Positions 53,244-62,333 of a stretch of 64,000 nucleotides of DNA are shown piece by piece. A program made the translations under genes and the position numbers. Every line of letters begins with the position of its first letter. The stretch's first letter is position 1. Below the pieces are notes generated by a model that saw only the letters and a list, made by a program, of their open reading frames with translations, did no database searches and was not told the origin of the DNA. The stretch lies in assembly GCF_900186615.1 (NCBI RefSeq), contig NZ_LT896588.1, forward strand, positions 2,838,559-2,902,558, written 5' to 3'. This DNA is from Parabacteroides bouchesdurhonensis (GTDB lineage: Bacteria; Bacteroidota; Bacteroidia; Bacteroidales; Tannerellaceae).

Positions 53244-54071
53244 TCACTTCCGTTTGCCGTAATAGCGTTCGTATATTTTGTTATATAAACCGCTTTCCCT
53301 AATCCGGTTAAGCCAACTGTTCAAACTGTCCAATAAGACGGGTGATTCTTTTCGCACAGCCCACGATTGCAATTGGGTAAAGCTGATATCCGTGTCGATA
53401 TCCAATTCAGGCAATTGCTTTTGAGAAAGGCGGGCTATCTGCTGGTCGCATACGGCATAGTCTATATCGCCTTTGGCAACCATGATGGCTAATTGTTCGG
53501 ACGAGTATAATTCATCTTCTATTACATAAATAGAGTCCCCAATCTCAATCTCCAGATTATGCAGACGCAAAAGTGCCGGAGAATCTTTAGGTATATAAAG
53601 CGTCTTTTTAGCCAAGTCCAATTGATTCCGTATAGGTTGTTTCCCGTCATTTGCTTCGGCAGTACGCTGTACCAGAACCTGCTTGTTTAATACGATAGGG
53701 TCTGTAAACAGATATTCTTCCTTTATTTCACTTGTTGCCGGAATATTGCGGGCAATGACATCGTATTTATTTCCGGATAAGTCTTCAAAGCTTTTAGCCA
53801 GGCTCATTTCCAGATGCGTTTGCACTTCCAGGCCCGACAGCTTGGCTATGGCCTGGCTCAGTTCATACTGAAATCCTTCAATGGTATCTCCGGCAACGTA
53901 GTAACCGGATTGGTTGTATTCGGTTACCATTCGCAGAACGCCTTCTTCCTTTATCTGTTCATAATCGCGTGGAGGTATTTCATGCAACGGATGCTTCCAT
54001 AACATAATCATTGTAGAAACGGCTATAGCCAGCAGGGCTATATAGAGAATGAGCAGTTTTTTAGTTCTCAT
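53244..54071 (-). CDS. Membrane-anchored solute-binding protein (SBP_bac_3 type)
   Basis: A 275-residue protein with an N-terminal membrane anchor (LLILYIALLAIAVSTMIML) and a family-3 solute-binding domain (about 40-270): EEGVLRMVTEYNQSGYYVAGD, GFQYELSQAIAKLSGLEVQ, and YDVIARNIPATSEIKEEYLFTDP. This fold binds amino acids or small ligands; MltF-type lytic transglycosylases also have it at their N terminus, but no transglycosylase domain is present here. No ABC permease is encoded nearby, so it may act as a sensor or a relic. Same strand as the porin downstream in coordinates (upstream in transcription). Confidence 0.8.
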   Translation of the reverse strand: MRTKKLLILYIALLAIAVSTMIMLWKHPLHEIPPRDYEQIKEEGVLRMVTEYNQSGYYVAGDTIEGFQYELSQAIAKLSGLEVQTHLEMSLAKSFEDLSGNKYDVIARNIPATSEIKEEYLFTDPIVLNKQVLVQRTAEANDGKQPIRNQLDLAKKTLYIPKDSPALLRLHNLEIEIGDSIYVIEDELYSSEQLAIMVAKGDIDYAVCDQQIARLSQKQLPELDIDTDISFTQLQSWAVRKESPVLLDSLNSWLNRIRESGLYNKIYERYYGKRK

Positions 54072-54097
54072 ACCACCTGTTATTAAGGATGCGGATA

Positions 54098-56167
54098 CTA
54101 ATTATTGAATACAACGGCAACACCCATCTTGAGTACCATCGGATCAAGCGGATAGTGCGACAATGAGAAGTAGTTCGGTGTAACGAACTTGGAGCCCAGA
54201 TTGTATGCCATCACGAAGAAACGGGCCTGTTTCAAGTGGAAATTGGCATAGGCGTTGATCAGCGGATAATTGCCCACTTTGGCTTCCTTGCCTTCCCTTT
54301 GCAACTGGAATTGTTGCGTGGCCGGTTCGTAATAAGGAGCGTAGTAAGCAGTATTATAATACATATTGGCTCCAACCTGTATGGTCAATACTTTGGCCAG
54401 CTTGAATGCCACATACATGTTGGTATATAAGCTCATTTCCGGAAGGGGCAATACCTCTTTGTCGCTGCTCAACTGATAGGCAATTTCATTGTCCCACCCG
54501 AAAGCACGGTATCTGAGGTCTTGTTTCAGACGTGCGGAAACAACCTGTATGTTTCCGTTATTTTGTTCCGGTACGCCTGCACGGTTGAAGAATATGTAAT
54601 TCTGTATGCTTTCTACGCCGGCAGACAACTTTGTGCGTGTTGATTCCAGATTGATTTCCCCGCCTACATAGATTTGCTGTATTTTCTTAAAGTCGTTATC
54701 CCATACGAAAAAGCGGGAGTGGTTATGACGTATGTAGAAAGCCGGATTGACATTCTTGATGTATCCGTCGGCTTTGATAATGGCATCCTTTTTGAAGAGG
54801 GGGAAACGGGTTTGTATGTCTCCTGTTACGCGCAGCTCCCCGATGTCGTCGCCTAGCAGTCCCAGTTCTCCACGGGCATTGAAGGTAAGGAGGCTTCCCC
54901 GTCGTTTCGATATTTCAGCTCCCAGAAAGGTAGAAAACTCGTCATATATCTGGTTGGCATCGGGGGATATAACCGGATAAGAACCAATACCTTCATTTGC
55001 CATATTTACCCGGGGCAGTTTAAACCGGCGTTTTTCAAAGTTTACGTAGGCTGTTAATCCGAACTTCACCCAATCCTGGAATCCTTCGCGCATGGAGAGG
55101 GCAAAGGTGTTGCTTAAACTCCAATAGGAGGTACGGTCTTCCACCTTATTTCCTGTTCCTGTTTCATAAATATTGGCGTAGCAAGTATCTATACCGGCAT
55201 CAGTAGAACCGAAATGGCGGCGGTTGTCTTTATACTCAAATGTATGGATGATGCTGGAAACGGGTACGAATACTTTCTTGGTTTCACCTTCTTCATCCGT
55301 CTCATCCAGTTCACGTTCAAATCCCAGATTATAACGCTGGGTGAAAAAGTATTGTTTTCCGCGAACACGGTTCCAGGTGTCTGTAAAACGTACGGGAAAT
55401 GCTTTTGTGTCGGTGGTACGCTTGCTGTCGTAACCTTCTACGGGGTTGTCCGGATTCGTTATATACCGGTCGTTTGTCAGTCCGCCGTTCTCTTTATTGA
55501 TAAAGTTGAAGTTGCTCAGGTAAGCGTATAATTCGTATTTCTCGGAAAGGTAATTCCCAAACACGCGGTAACTTAGCAGCTTGTTCCCGTTAGAATCATA
55601 ATGTCCCCTGCTGTAGATGTAATCCAGGTCGCCGCCAATGTTTATCTTTTTCCCGAAGTTCAGGGTAAGCGTACCTTTCAACCGTTCGTCTTTGTTTTGG
55701 CTCGAACCGGCTGTCGTGTACATAATATTGGTGTACGGGATTTTTGTATCGTAGAAATAAGCATTTTCCGGCGTAGTGATATAATAGTCGTAGGGATCGG
55801 CAAAGATAAAATCACGTGCTTCTTTCCGGTCGAAGAACATGCGTGTTTGTGCTGCCGAACCGACGTTTCCTTCGTAGCCTACAGCCAGCGACTGGCTTTC
55901 TACTAAAGTGGAGTTGGCTATGTTAAGCCTGTCGGTATCCATTGGCGCTATATAGGGATCTCCCAGTAACGGGGTGAGATGATAACCGATGATGCGTCTT
56001 GACTTTAACGATGTGCTGTCTGCAACCAGCAAGCTGTCCGGTATATCTTTTTTAGCCGATGAAAGATTGGATAGCGAGAAACTGCCTCGTCCACCACCCC
56101 GGCGATCTTGTGCAGGCACGGTTAAAGTTCCACACAGGAAGAGTAATATGAATAAATAATACTTCAT
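54098..56167 (-). CDS. Putative porin (Porin_10-like outer-membrane barrel)
   Basis: A 689-residue outer-membrane protein with signal peptide MKYYLFILLFLCGTLTVPAQ and a long beta-barrel ending MVLKMGVAVVFNN (aromatic C terminus). Features of the Bacteroidota putative porin family include the N-terminal GGRGSFSLSNLSSAKKDIPD and YITTPENAYFYDTKIPYT. The true start is ATG 56167; an open frame continues upstream through the 22-bp palindrome array, but that part is repeat DNA without protein character. It follows the 2-oxoacid oxidoreductase operon on the same strand. Confidence 0.85.
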   Translation of the reverse strand: MKYYLFILLFLCGTLTVPAQDRRGGGRGSFSLSNLSSAKKDIPDSLLVADSTSLKSRRIIGYHLTPLLGDPYIAPMDTDRLNIANSTLVESQSLAVGYEGNVGSAAQTRMFFDRKEARDFIFADPYDYYITTPENAYFYDTKIPYTNIMYTTAGSSQNKDERLKGTLTLNFGKKINIGGDLDYIYSRGHYDSNGNKLLSYRVFGNYLSEKYELYAYLSNFNFINKENGGLTNDRYITNPDNPVEGYDSKRTTDTKAFPVRFTDTWNRVRGKQYFFTQRYNLGFERELDETDEEGETKKVFVPVSSIIHTFEYKDNRRHFGSTDAGIDTCYANIYETGTGNKVEDRTSYWSLSNTFALSMREGFQDWVKFGLTAYVNFEKRRFKLPRVNMANEGIGSYPVISPDANQIYDEFSTFLGAEISKRRGSLLTFNARGELGLLGDDIGELRVTGDIQTRFPLFKKDAIIKADGYIKNVNPAFYIRHNHSRFFVWDNDFKKIQQIYVGGEINLESTRTKLSAGVESIQNYIFFNRAGVPEQNNGNIQVVSARLKQDLRYRAFGWDNEIAYQLSSDKEVLPLPEMSLYTNMYVAFKLAKVLTIQVGANMYYNTAYYAPYYEPATQQFQLQREGKEAKVGNYPLINAYANFHLKQARFFVMAYNLGSKFVTPNYFSLSHYPLDPMVLKMGVAVVFNN

Positions 56168-56181
56168 GGGCTGCAAAGATA

Positions 56182-56307
56182 ATAATATACCTCTTTTGAA
56201 TGCAAAAGACGGGACTTTTACTTGCAAAAGAGCAGACTTTTTAACTGTTAAGACGGGACTTTTACATTTAAAAGACAGGACTTTTGATGTCAAAAGAGGT
56301 ATCCTTT
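56182..56307. repeat. 22-bp-period palindrome array, copy B (inverted relative to copy A)
   Basis: Quasi-palindromic 16-bp cores of type AAAAGACGGGACTTTT start at 56182, 56204, 56226, 56248, 56270 and 56292, exactly 22 bp apart. The outer cores are ATACCTCTTTT and AAAAGAGGTAT, complementary to each other. The array lies between the last oxidoreductase gene and the porin start. Homologous in reverse to 25618-25721. Confidence 0.92.
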
Positions 56308-56325
56308 TTTTGCAGAATCTACAAA

Positions 56326-56868
56326 TTATACTTTCTTAATAATTTCCATTCCTTTTTTTATGGCAGCTTCATTCATAGGGATAAGCTTGTGGTGACGTTC
56401 GGGCAATGATTTCTTCAAGCCCAGCAATACGTTTTCAAGTTTTACCATCGGAACGATTTTCAACAGTCCGCCAAGAATAAGCATGTTGAATGCTTTTTCA
56501 TTTTTCATTTCCGTAGCAGCATCCATGGCATCTACGCGATATACGTCGATGTCGGTACGTTTTACGGGAGTGTGGATACCATATCCGTCATAAATAAGGA
56601 TACCGCCCGGTTTTACTTTGCTTTCAAACTTCTCCATCGATGGCTGGTTCAATATGATAGCAATGTCGTATTCGTTCAATACGGGAGAGCTGATACGGTC
56701 GTCGCTCAATATTACGGTAACATTGGCTGTACCGCCACGTTGTTCGGGGCCGTATGAGGGCATCCAGCTTACTTCTTTTCCTTCCATCAATCCGGAATAA
56801 GCCAGAATCTTTCCCATAGACAAAACGCCTTGACCTCCGAAGCCTGCTATAATTATTTCTTGTTTCAT
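56326..56868 (-). CDS. 2-oxoacid:ferredoxin oxidoreductase, gamma subunit
   Basis: A 180-residue gamma subunit of a ferredoxin-dependent 2-oxoacid oxidoreductase (KorC/VorC type), which oxidatively decarboxylates 2-ketoglutarate or branched-chain 2-oxoacids to acyl-CoA. Landmarks: IAGFGGQGVLSMGKILAYSG at the start and SYGPEQRGGTANVTVILSD near 40. It is last in an operon whose other parts are the TPP subunit (57052), the alpha subunit (58149) and a ferredoxin (59238). Confidence 0.92.
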   Translation of the reverse strand: MKQEIIIAGFGGQGVLSMGKILAYSGLMEGKEVSWMPSYGPEQRGGTANVTVILSDDRISSPVLNEYDIAIILNQPSMEKFESKVKPGGILIYDGYGIHTPVKRTDIDVYRVDAMDAATEMKNEKAFNMLILGGLLKIVPMVKLENVLLGLKKSLPERHHKLIPMNEAAIKKGMEIIKKV

Positions 56869-56884
56869 TTTATTTAATTTAATT

Positions 56885-57048
56885 GTAGTTGGTAGTTAGT
56901 AGATAGTAGTTGGTAGACGACAAGCAGTATTTTTATTGCTCGCTGTGCTCGCAGTAGTTAGTAGTTGGTAGTTAGTAGACGACAAGCGGTATTTTTTACT
57001 AACAATCAACTACTCATTACAAACTACTAACTACTCACTACCAACTAC
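56885..57048. repeat. TAGTTGGTAGTTAGTAG microrepeats forming long hairpin
   Basis: Same word family as 17529-17675: TAGTTGGTAGTTAGTAG units on the left and complementary ACTAACTACTCACTACC on the right, with a central GCTCGCTGTGCTCGC hairpin. It sits between two genes of the 2-oxoacid oxidoreductase operon. Confidence 0.75.
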
Positions 57049-57051
57049 TTT

Positions 57052-57816
57052 TTATTCTTCGTTTTTTAAATCTCCCAACGGGTAGAAGGGGAACATGTTT
57101 TCTTCCATCCACTTGTTTGCTTTTTCAGGAGTCATCTTCCATCCGGATGAGCAGGTGGAAACAAATTCTACAACAGATGTGCCTTTACCGGACATTGAAT
57201 TTTCAAATGCTTTGCGTAGCATCTTCTTTGCCTTCTTAACGGCTGCCGCTGTTTGTACACTCTGGCGGGTTACCAGGCAAGTGCCTTCCAGTTCAGCCAG
57301 CAGGTTGCCTATCTTTAGCGGATAACCGTTCAGCGCGATGTTACGTCCATAAGGGCAAGTGGATGTAGGCATGCCTTCCAATGTGGTAGGCGCCATCTGT
57401 CCGCCTGTCATACCGTAGATGGCATTGTTAACGAATACGATAACGATGTTCTCGCCACGGTTGGCGGCATGGATTGTTTCTGCCGTACCTATGGCTGCCA
57501 AGTCTCCGTCTCCCTGATAAGTAAATACCATTTTACCCGGATTCAGTCTTTTTACGGCGGTAGCAATGGCCGGCGCACGTCCGTGTGCGGCTTCAATCCA
57601 GTCTATATCAAGGTAATTATAAGCGAATACGGCACAACCTACGGGGGAGATACCAACGGTTTTATCTTCCATGCCCATTTCGGCGATCACTTCGGCAATC
57701 AGCTTATGTATTACACCGTGGCTGCAACCGGGACAGTAGTGCATGGGATTTTCATTCATCAACCCGGGCTTTGCATAGACCAGATTTTCCGGTTTAATTA
57801 TTTCGTTGAGTTCCAT
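57052..57816 (-). CDS. 2-oxoacid:ferredoxin oxidoreductase, beta (TPP) subunit
   Basis: A 254-residue thiamine pyrophosphate-binding subunit: MHYCPGCSHGVIHKLIAE near 26 (metal-binding CPGC), the TPP GDGDLAAIGTAE near 101 and the Mg-loop NNAIYGMTGGQMAPTT near 130. Acts with the alpha subunit to decarboxylate the 2-oxoacid. A hairpin-rich repeat region separates it from the gamma-subunit gene, and a small membrane-protein gene lies upstream. Confidence 0.93.
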   Translation of the reverse strand: MELNEIIKPENLVYAKPGLMNENPMHYCPGCSHGVIHKLIAEVIAEMGMEDKTVGISPVGCAVFAYNYLDIDWIEAAHGRAPAIATAVKRLNPGKMVFTYQGDGDLAAIGTAETIHAANRGENIVIVFVNNAIYGMTGGQMAPTTLEGMPTSTCPYGRNIALNGYPLKIGNLLAELEGTCLVTRQSVQTAAAVKKAKKMLRKAFENSMSGKGTSVVEFVSTCSSGWKMTPEKANKWMEENMFPFYPLGDLKNEE

Positions 57817-57904
57817 AATGATAATTTTAATAATGTGCCAATTTGATAATGTGCCAATGAAGTTTTTCTAACCGGCATAGGATCGGATTAACACATTTGC
57901 TTAT

Positions 57905-58075
57905 TTAATTAATATATCTTGCTACGTATTGTACCAGTCTCAACACAATGGCAGAACCGCCACAATACAAGAATACAGTACGGTCGCTTACGGCAAAGTA
58001 ACAGATTACAGCTGCAATGGCCAGTAGCATAAAGAGCAATGTCAATATTTCGTCTATTTTACTTCCGCGCTTCAT
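57905..58075 (-). CDS. Conserved-looking 56-aa small membrane protein in kor operon
   Basis: This gene is too short for the supplied ORF list. Translation from ATG 58075 gives MKRGSKIDEILTLLFMLLA, a long hydrophobic stretch (about 12-29), a charged turn SDRT and a second hydrophobic stretch, ending RLVQYVARYIN, 56 residues. Two helical hydrophobic segments suggest an inner-membrane miniprotein. It sits between the alpha and beta subunit genes of the oxidoreductase on the same strand, which suggests co-transcription. The role is unknown. Confidence 0.7.
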   Translation of the reverse strand: MKRGSKIDEILTLLFMLLAIAAVICYFAVSDRTVFLYCGGSAIVLRLVQYVARYIN

Positions 58076-58148
58076 AATGAATAATTATTCAATGTGCTAA
58101 TTTGCTAATGTGCCAATTAATAATTTTTGAAATTGGCATATTGGCTCA

Positions 58149-59231
58149 TTATCTTATTATCAGTTCTTTCAGCGCATTCAATACTTCATCCGGAGTAAAT
58201 ACGATACCTCCCAGGCGACCGAAATGTTCAACCTTTATTTTACCGTTTACAGCCAGACGAACGTCTTCTACCATCTGTCCGGCATTCAACTCAACAGAAA
58301 GCATCCCTTTTACCTTGTCTGCATACCGGGCAATTACTTTAGTAGGGAACGGCCATAGGGTGATAGGACGCAGCAGGCCGAGTTTGATACCTTCCGCACG
58401 CGCGTTTTCCACTACCTTCTGGCAGATGCGGGCAGAAGAACCGAATGCGATTAACAGGTATTCGGCATCTTCGCATTGGAATTCTTCGTAGCGAACTTCG
58501 TTTTCCTCAATCTTACGGTATTTGGCCTGAAAACGTAAGTTGTTTTCTTCCATCGTAGCCGGGTCTAATTCCAATGACGTAATAACATTGGGCTTGCGGC
58601 CGGCTGTTTTACCTTGTGCTGCCCATGGACATTGAGCCATGATTTCTTCTTCGGTACGGCGTTGGTGGAATGGGGGTAATACTACCTTTTCCATCATTTG
58701 GCCTATAATACCATCGGCCAGAATAATTGCCGGATTAGAATACTTGAATGCCAGATCGAATCCCAGACCTACAAAGTCAGCCATTTCCTGAACGGAAGAA
58801 GGAGCAAGGGTAATCAAACGGTAGTCGCCATGTCCTCCGCCTTTAACCGTTTGGAAGTAGTCAGCCTGACTGGGCTGGATAGTTCCTAAGCCCGGACCTC
58901 CGCGCATAACGTTTACAATTAAACAGGGAAGTTCAGCTCCCGCTATATAAGATATACCTTCTTGCTTCAAGCTGATACCCGGACTGGATGAAGAGGTCAT
59001 TACCTTCTTTCCTGTTCCTGCACCACCATATACCATGTTGATGGCGGCCACTTCGCTTTCGGCCTGCAGAACCACCATGCCGGTAGTATCCCAAGGCATT
59101 TCCGCCATTAAAGTTTCCAGAATCTCCGATTGGGGAGTGATAGGGTAACCGAAGTATCCATCTACACCATAGCGAATTGCCGCATGTGCGATGGCTTCAT
59201 TTCCCTTCATTAATTTTATATCTTCTGCCAT
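58149..59231 (-). CDS. 2-oxoacid:ferredoxin oxidoreductase, alpha subunit (VorB/KorA)
   Basis: A 360-residue alpha subunit with KLMKGNEAIAHAAIRYGVDG and YFGYPITPQSEILE at the N terminus (substrate/CoA-binding Thr in the ITP motif), GKKVMTSSSSPGISLKQEG near 80, and a C-terminal transketolase-like domain (LRPITLWPFPTKVIARYADK near 300). With its beta, gamma and ferredoxin partners it forms a 3-methyl-2-oxobutanoate or 2-oxoglutarate:ferredoxin oxidoreductase. It is 6 bp downstream of the ferredoxin gene. Confidence 0.93.
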   Translation of the reverse strand: MAEDIKLMKGNEAIAHAAIRYGVDGYFGYPITPQSEILETLMAEMPWDTTGMVVLQAESEVAAINMVYGGAGTGKKVMTSSSSPGISLKQEGISYIAGAELPCLIVNVMRGGPGLGTIQPSQADYFQTVKGGGHGDYRLITLAPSSVQEMADFVGLGFDLAFKYSNPAIILADGIIGQMMEKVVLPPFHQRRTEEEIMAQCPWAAQGKTAGRKPNVITSLELDPATMEENNLRFQAKYRKIEENEVRYEEFQCEDAEYLLIAFGSSARICQKVVENARAEGIKLGLLRPITLWPFPTKVIARYADKVKGMLSVELNAGQMVEDVRLAVNGKIKVEHFGRLGGIVFTPDEVLNALKELIIR

Positions 59232-59237
59232 ATCAAT

Positions 59238-59465
59238 TTATATTTTCACTTTGTAGATGGTTAAACAACCGTCCGGACAAACCCAGCCGCAACTTGCACA
59301 GCCTATGCAGTCATCCGGATTTTTCATGTACACGTAGTGGTACCCCTTGTTGTTCACTTCACGGGGATGTAGTTCCAGAACGTCCGAAGGACAAGATACT
59401 ACGCAAAGGTTACATCCTTTGCACCGCTCTGTGTTTACAACAACAGCTCCTTTTATCTTCGCCAT
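59238..59465 (-). CDS. 2x[4Fe-4S] ferredoxin subunit of the oxidoreductase
   Basis: A 75-residue ferredoxin with two CxxCxxCxxxC clusters (CKGCNLCVVSCP and CIGCASCGWVCP), the electron-accepting subunit of the 2-oxoacid oxidoreductase. It is the first gene of the operon and starts at MAKIKGAVVVNTER (ATG 59465); an upstream in-frame ATG at 59495 is rejected because it crosses the leader. Confidence 0.93.
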   Translation of the reverse strand: MAKIKGAVVVNTERCKGCNLCVVSCPSDVLELHPREVNNKGYHYVYMKNPDDCIGCASCGWVCPDGCLTIYKVKI

Positions 59466-59506
59466 AATTTCTATATTTAAAATCTGATGTAACACTTATA
59501 AGGCGT

Positions 59507-59514
59507 CAAAGTTA
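59507..59514 (-). promoter_or_regulatory. Candidate -7 box for 2-oxoacid oxidoreductase operon
   Basis: TAACTTTG on the minus strand matches TAnnTTTG exactly, about 42 bp upstream of the ferredoxin ATG. No clear TTTG -33 partner is visible. Confidence 0.4.
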
Positions 59515-59622
59515 GCAAAAACTTTGTAACTCGGTTACTTTTTACTTTAATTAGCAGGAATAAGCTGACACTATAGATGGAAAAAAGCGTATGTTCTCGA
59601 TCAATAAGATACAGAGTTCTTA

Positions 59623-59928
59623 ATGTATGATCATTTTCCTCCTGATGAAATAGGTAAAGTCTATAAATCTGATGGTACATTTGTTGGAGTGGCAGATGGA
59701 TTTCCTATAAATTGGGTAGGTATACCTTCTATATATTATCCGGGAAGAAGTAATATAGGTGTTTTTCCGTGGATAAGAGATGATATAAATGAACAACATC
59801 CATTGCCTCCCGGTAATTATTATGTAGGTTTTACTTTCAGATTTGACTTGTCAAATACTAAAGATGAATATTACAAAAATGCCATCACGGATGAAATGAA
59901 GTTTAGAATTTATTTTACTGTAGAATAA
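59623..59928 (+). CDS. Hypothetical 101-aa protein (possible 3' fragment)
   Basis: A 101-residue frame without a signal peptide or family. It is beta-rich (VYKSDGTFVGVADGFPINW, NYYVGFTFRFDLSN, RIYFTVE). There is no ribosome binding site before the ATG and a stop codon lies just upstream in frame, so it may be the 3' end of a decayed gene. It lies 13 bp before the frameshifted protease and shares that region's low GC. Confidence 0.35.
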   Translation: MYDHFPPDEIGKVYKSDGTFVGVADGFPINWVGIPSIYYPGRSNIGVFPWIRDDINEQHPLPPGNYYVGFTFRFDLSNTKDEYYKNAITDEMKFRIYFTVE

Positions 59929-59941
59929 AAATCAAATTATC

Positions 59942-62111
59942 ATGAAAAAGCTTACATACATAATTATAGTATTGTTTGCGATAGGGCAGTATATCACTAG
60001 CCAAGTTGCAACGACTTTCTTTAGCAATAACAAAGCGTTATCAAAGGTAAAATCATTAAAAAGTGGTATGAGTACTCAGAAGGTGAAAATATTTCCATCT
60101 GTAAATGTAATTCAACTATTAAAAGAAGATGCAGAGCTTGAAGGGCTAGATGTCCCATTCCGTTTTGGGGAAGGCTTTGATACTAATATGACATTGGCAG
60201 ATGGAGAGTGGACAGATGTGGACAGTGGGCGATTGTGGATGATGAAGTTTAAGTCTGCAGGAGCCTATTCTTTGAATTTCGTATTTAGAGATTTTTATTT
60301 ACCTGAGGGAGCGGAGTTATATATTGCAAATACGGAAGGGAGTATGCTTTATGGTCCTGTTACTTCGAAAGAAAATATTAATGAAGGAACTTTCTTAACA
60401 GATTTGGTTAAAGGCGATGAAGTAACGATTTATTTATTTGAGCCTACGGAAAAAAAGAACTTATCAAGTTTAACAATTGCTAGAGTTGTGCATGCTTATA
60501 AAAATTTATTTTCAGATAGTAATACGCGAACATTGGGTGAATCAGCATCTTGTAATAAAGACATAGCATGTTATTCTCAATATCAGCAAGATGCTGATGG
60601 GGTCTGCATGATTTTACTTAGTAGTGGTACAGAATGGTGTTCCGGAAGTCTAATGACAACAACGGATCAAAGTTTTAAGCCTTATATTTTAACAGCGTTT
60701 CATTGTATAGACGGTACTAATGACAGAAACTTGAACTATCTTGAGATTCAAAATGCCGAGAATTGGATGTTTAAATTTAATTATCAGAAAAGTGCTTGTA
60801 ATGGAGGGTATGTAACGCCTAGTTATACTTTTAATAGAGCAACATTCAGAGCTGCATGGAGTGATACTGATTTTGCATTGATGGAGATGAATCAATCTCC
60901 TGCGGCAAATATATCCTGGTTAGGATGGGACAGAAGTGGCAATACCCCAAGTTCTGGATTTGGAATACATCATCCTAGAGGTGATGTAAAGAAAATATTT
61001 TTATCAAATACAGCCTTGTTGCCAAACACAGAGAGTTGTGAATTCAATTATAATGAATATAATTCATTTATTATGCAACCTTACACACTATGGAATGCTA
61101 CTTTTACAGAAGGAACAACGGAAGGAGGATCTTCGGGATTTCCATTGTTTAATCAAAATAAAAGAGTGGTGGGACAATTAGTAGGAGGACCCGTTTTGCC
61201 AATTTGTCCTCCAGTTGTTAGACGTTATGGTCGCTTAAGTCAGTCTTGGACAGGTGGAGGAACAAATGATACTCGGTTAAGTAATTGGTTAGATCCTACC
61301 AATACAGGTGTGACCACTACTGATACAAAAGTAGTGAGGGCAACTATTTCTGGACCGGATGCGATTTGTAATGATGAATTGGTTACTTATAGATTGTCAC
61401 CGGATATTCCATCTTCAATATCTGTTAATTGGACTGTTACAGGAGGCCATGCGTTTATACAATCTGGGCAAGGTTCATCAACTGTACGAGTTGGCTCTAC
61501 TAGCTCTTTTGAGCAAGGAAACTGTACACTTACTGCAACCTTTGCCGGTTCTTTACCTGTTAGTAAAACAATACATGTTGGAGCTGAAGAAGTGATGAGA
61601 ATAGATGGCCCAACGCAAGTATTCTTCTGGGGGTGCTTTTTACACTTATACAGCGTATCCGATAATTGATGCTTCTATAGCAGATTATCAGTGGACAGTA
61701 ACTCCAAACTATTCTTCTCAAATGGTGAACAGGCATGAAAACCTTATTAGCTTTGGAAATCCAGGGCAATATACAATCAGTTGTAAAATAGTGAATAATA
61801 CTTCTGCTTGTGGTGATCAGCTTATACCAACAACGATAACAGTTAATGTTAGTTCCATGTATATGTTTTCAAATGCGAAAGGGATAATAACTATAACACA
61901 GCAAGATCAAAATTCTGTGATGGATAAAGCCGCAAATAAGTTATACACATATGAAGTCTATAATCAAGGATCAGGTATTTTAGCAACCAAAGGAAGTCTT
62001 CAGGGTGCGAATAGTATGACAATTGATTTAACCTCTCTTCCGTCAGGAACTTATGTGTTAAAACTATTTATTTCGGATACACAATCAGAAACATTTAAAT
62101 TTGTTTTGTGA
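59942..62111 (+). pseudogene. Secreted trypsin-like endopeptidase with T9SS-like tail, frameshifted
   Basis: The upstream frame (59942-61669) starts with a signal peptide (MKKLTYIIIVLFAIGQYITS) and contains a lysyl-endopeptidase-like S1 domain: His in LTAFHCIDG, Asp in WSDTDFALMEM and Ser in EGGSSGFPLF. Ig-like domains follow. The frame is broken near 61630 (within TTCTTCTGGGGG); shifting by one base gives continuous VFSGGAFYTY into the second frame, which runs to 62111 and ends with a T9SS-like C-terminal domain (LTSLPSGTYVLKLFIS). One extra base thus separates protease and sorting signal. This could be a true pseudogene, a slippery site or a sequencing error. The region is markedly AT-rich compared with neighbours. 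Confidence 0.83.
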
Positions 62112-62141
62112 TTCCTTTTTCATGGTATTAGTTTAAACTTG

Positions 62142-62172
62142 CCGCTCTACCTATAAAGGTAGGGCGGTTTTT
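62142..62172 (+). terminator. Terminator after protease region
   Basis: An 11-bp stem CCGCTCTACCT (62142-62152) with AGGTAGGGCGG (62157-62167; one G-U pair), a 4-nt loop and a T-run at 62168-62172. Confidence 0.85.
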
Positions 62173-62301
62173 GCTTTATGGTTGATTTTATCAGTCCTGA
62201 GAACTATATCCCCCGTTTCATACGTGAAAGTGATATTTCCTTTCTTCCTGTTATTTGGGGGTAAAAGTGGATATTTTCTGAATAAACAATTACAATTCTT
62301 G

Positions 62302-62309
62302 TATATTTG
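62302..62309 (+). promoter_or_regulatory. -7 box of TPR-HTH regulator gene
   Basis: TATATTTG matches TAnnTTTG exactly, 25 bp before ATG 62334. This supports starting the protein at 62334 rather than 62307, since transcription would begin near 62316. Confidence 0.5.
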
Positions 62310-62333
62310 TTAGCGAAACAATCTACGTATATT

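Noticed and set aside
56168-56293. N-terminal 42-residue extension of the porin
   Set aside because: The extension is a translation of the 22-bp palindrome array; the signal peptide begins at ATG 56167.
57822-58147. AATGTGCCAATTT-type words around the kor small gene
   Set aside because: A handful of short repeats (near 57834, 57850, 58095, 58110) are visible, but they are too short and diverged to define an element with confidence.
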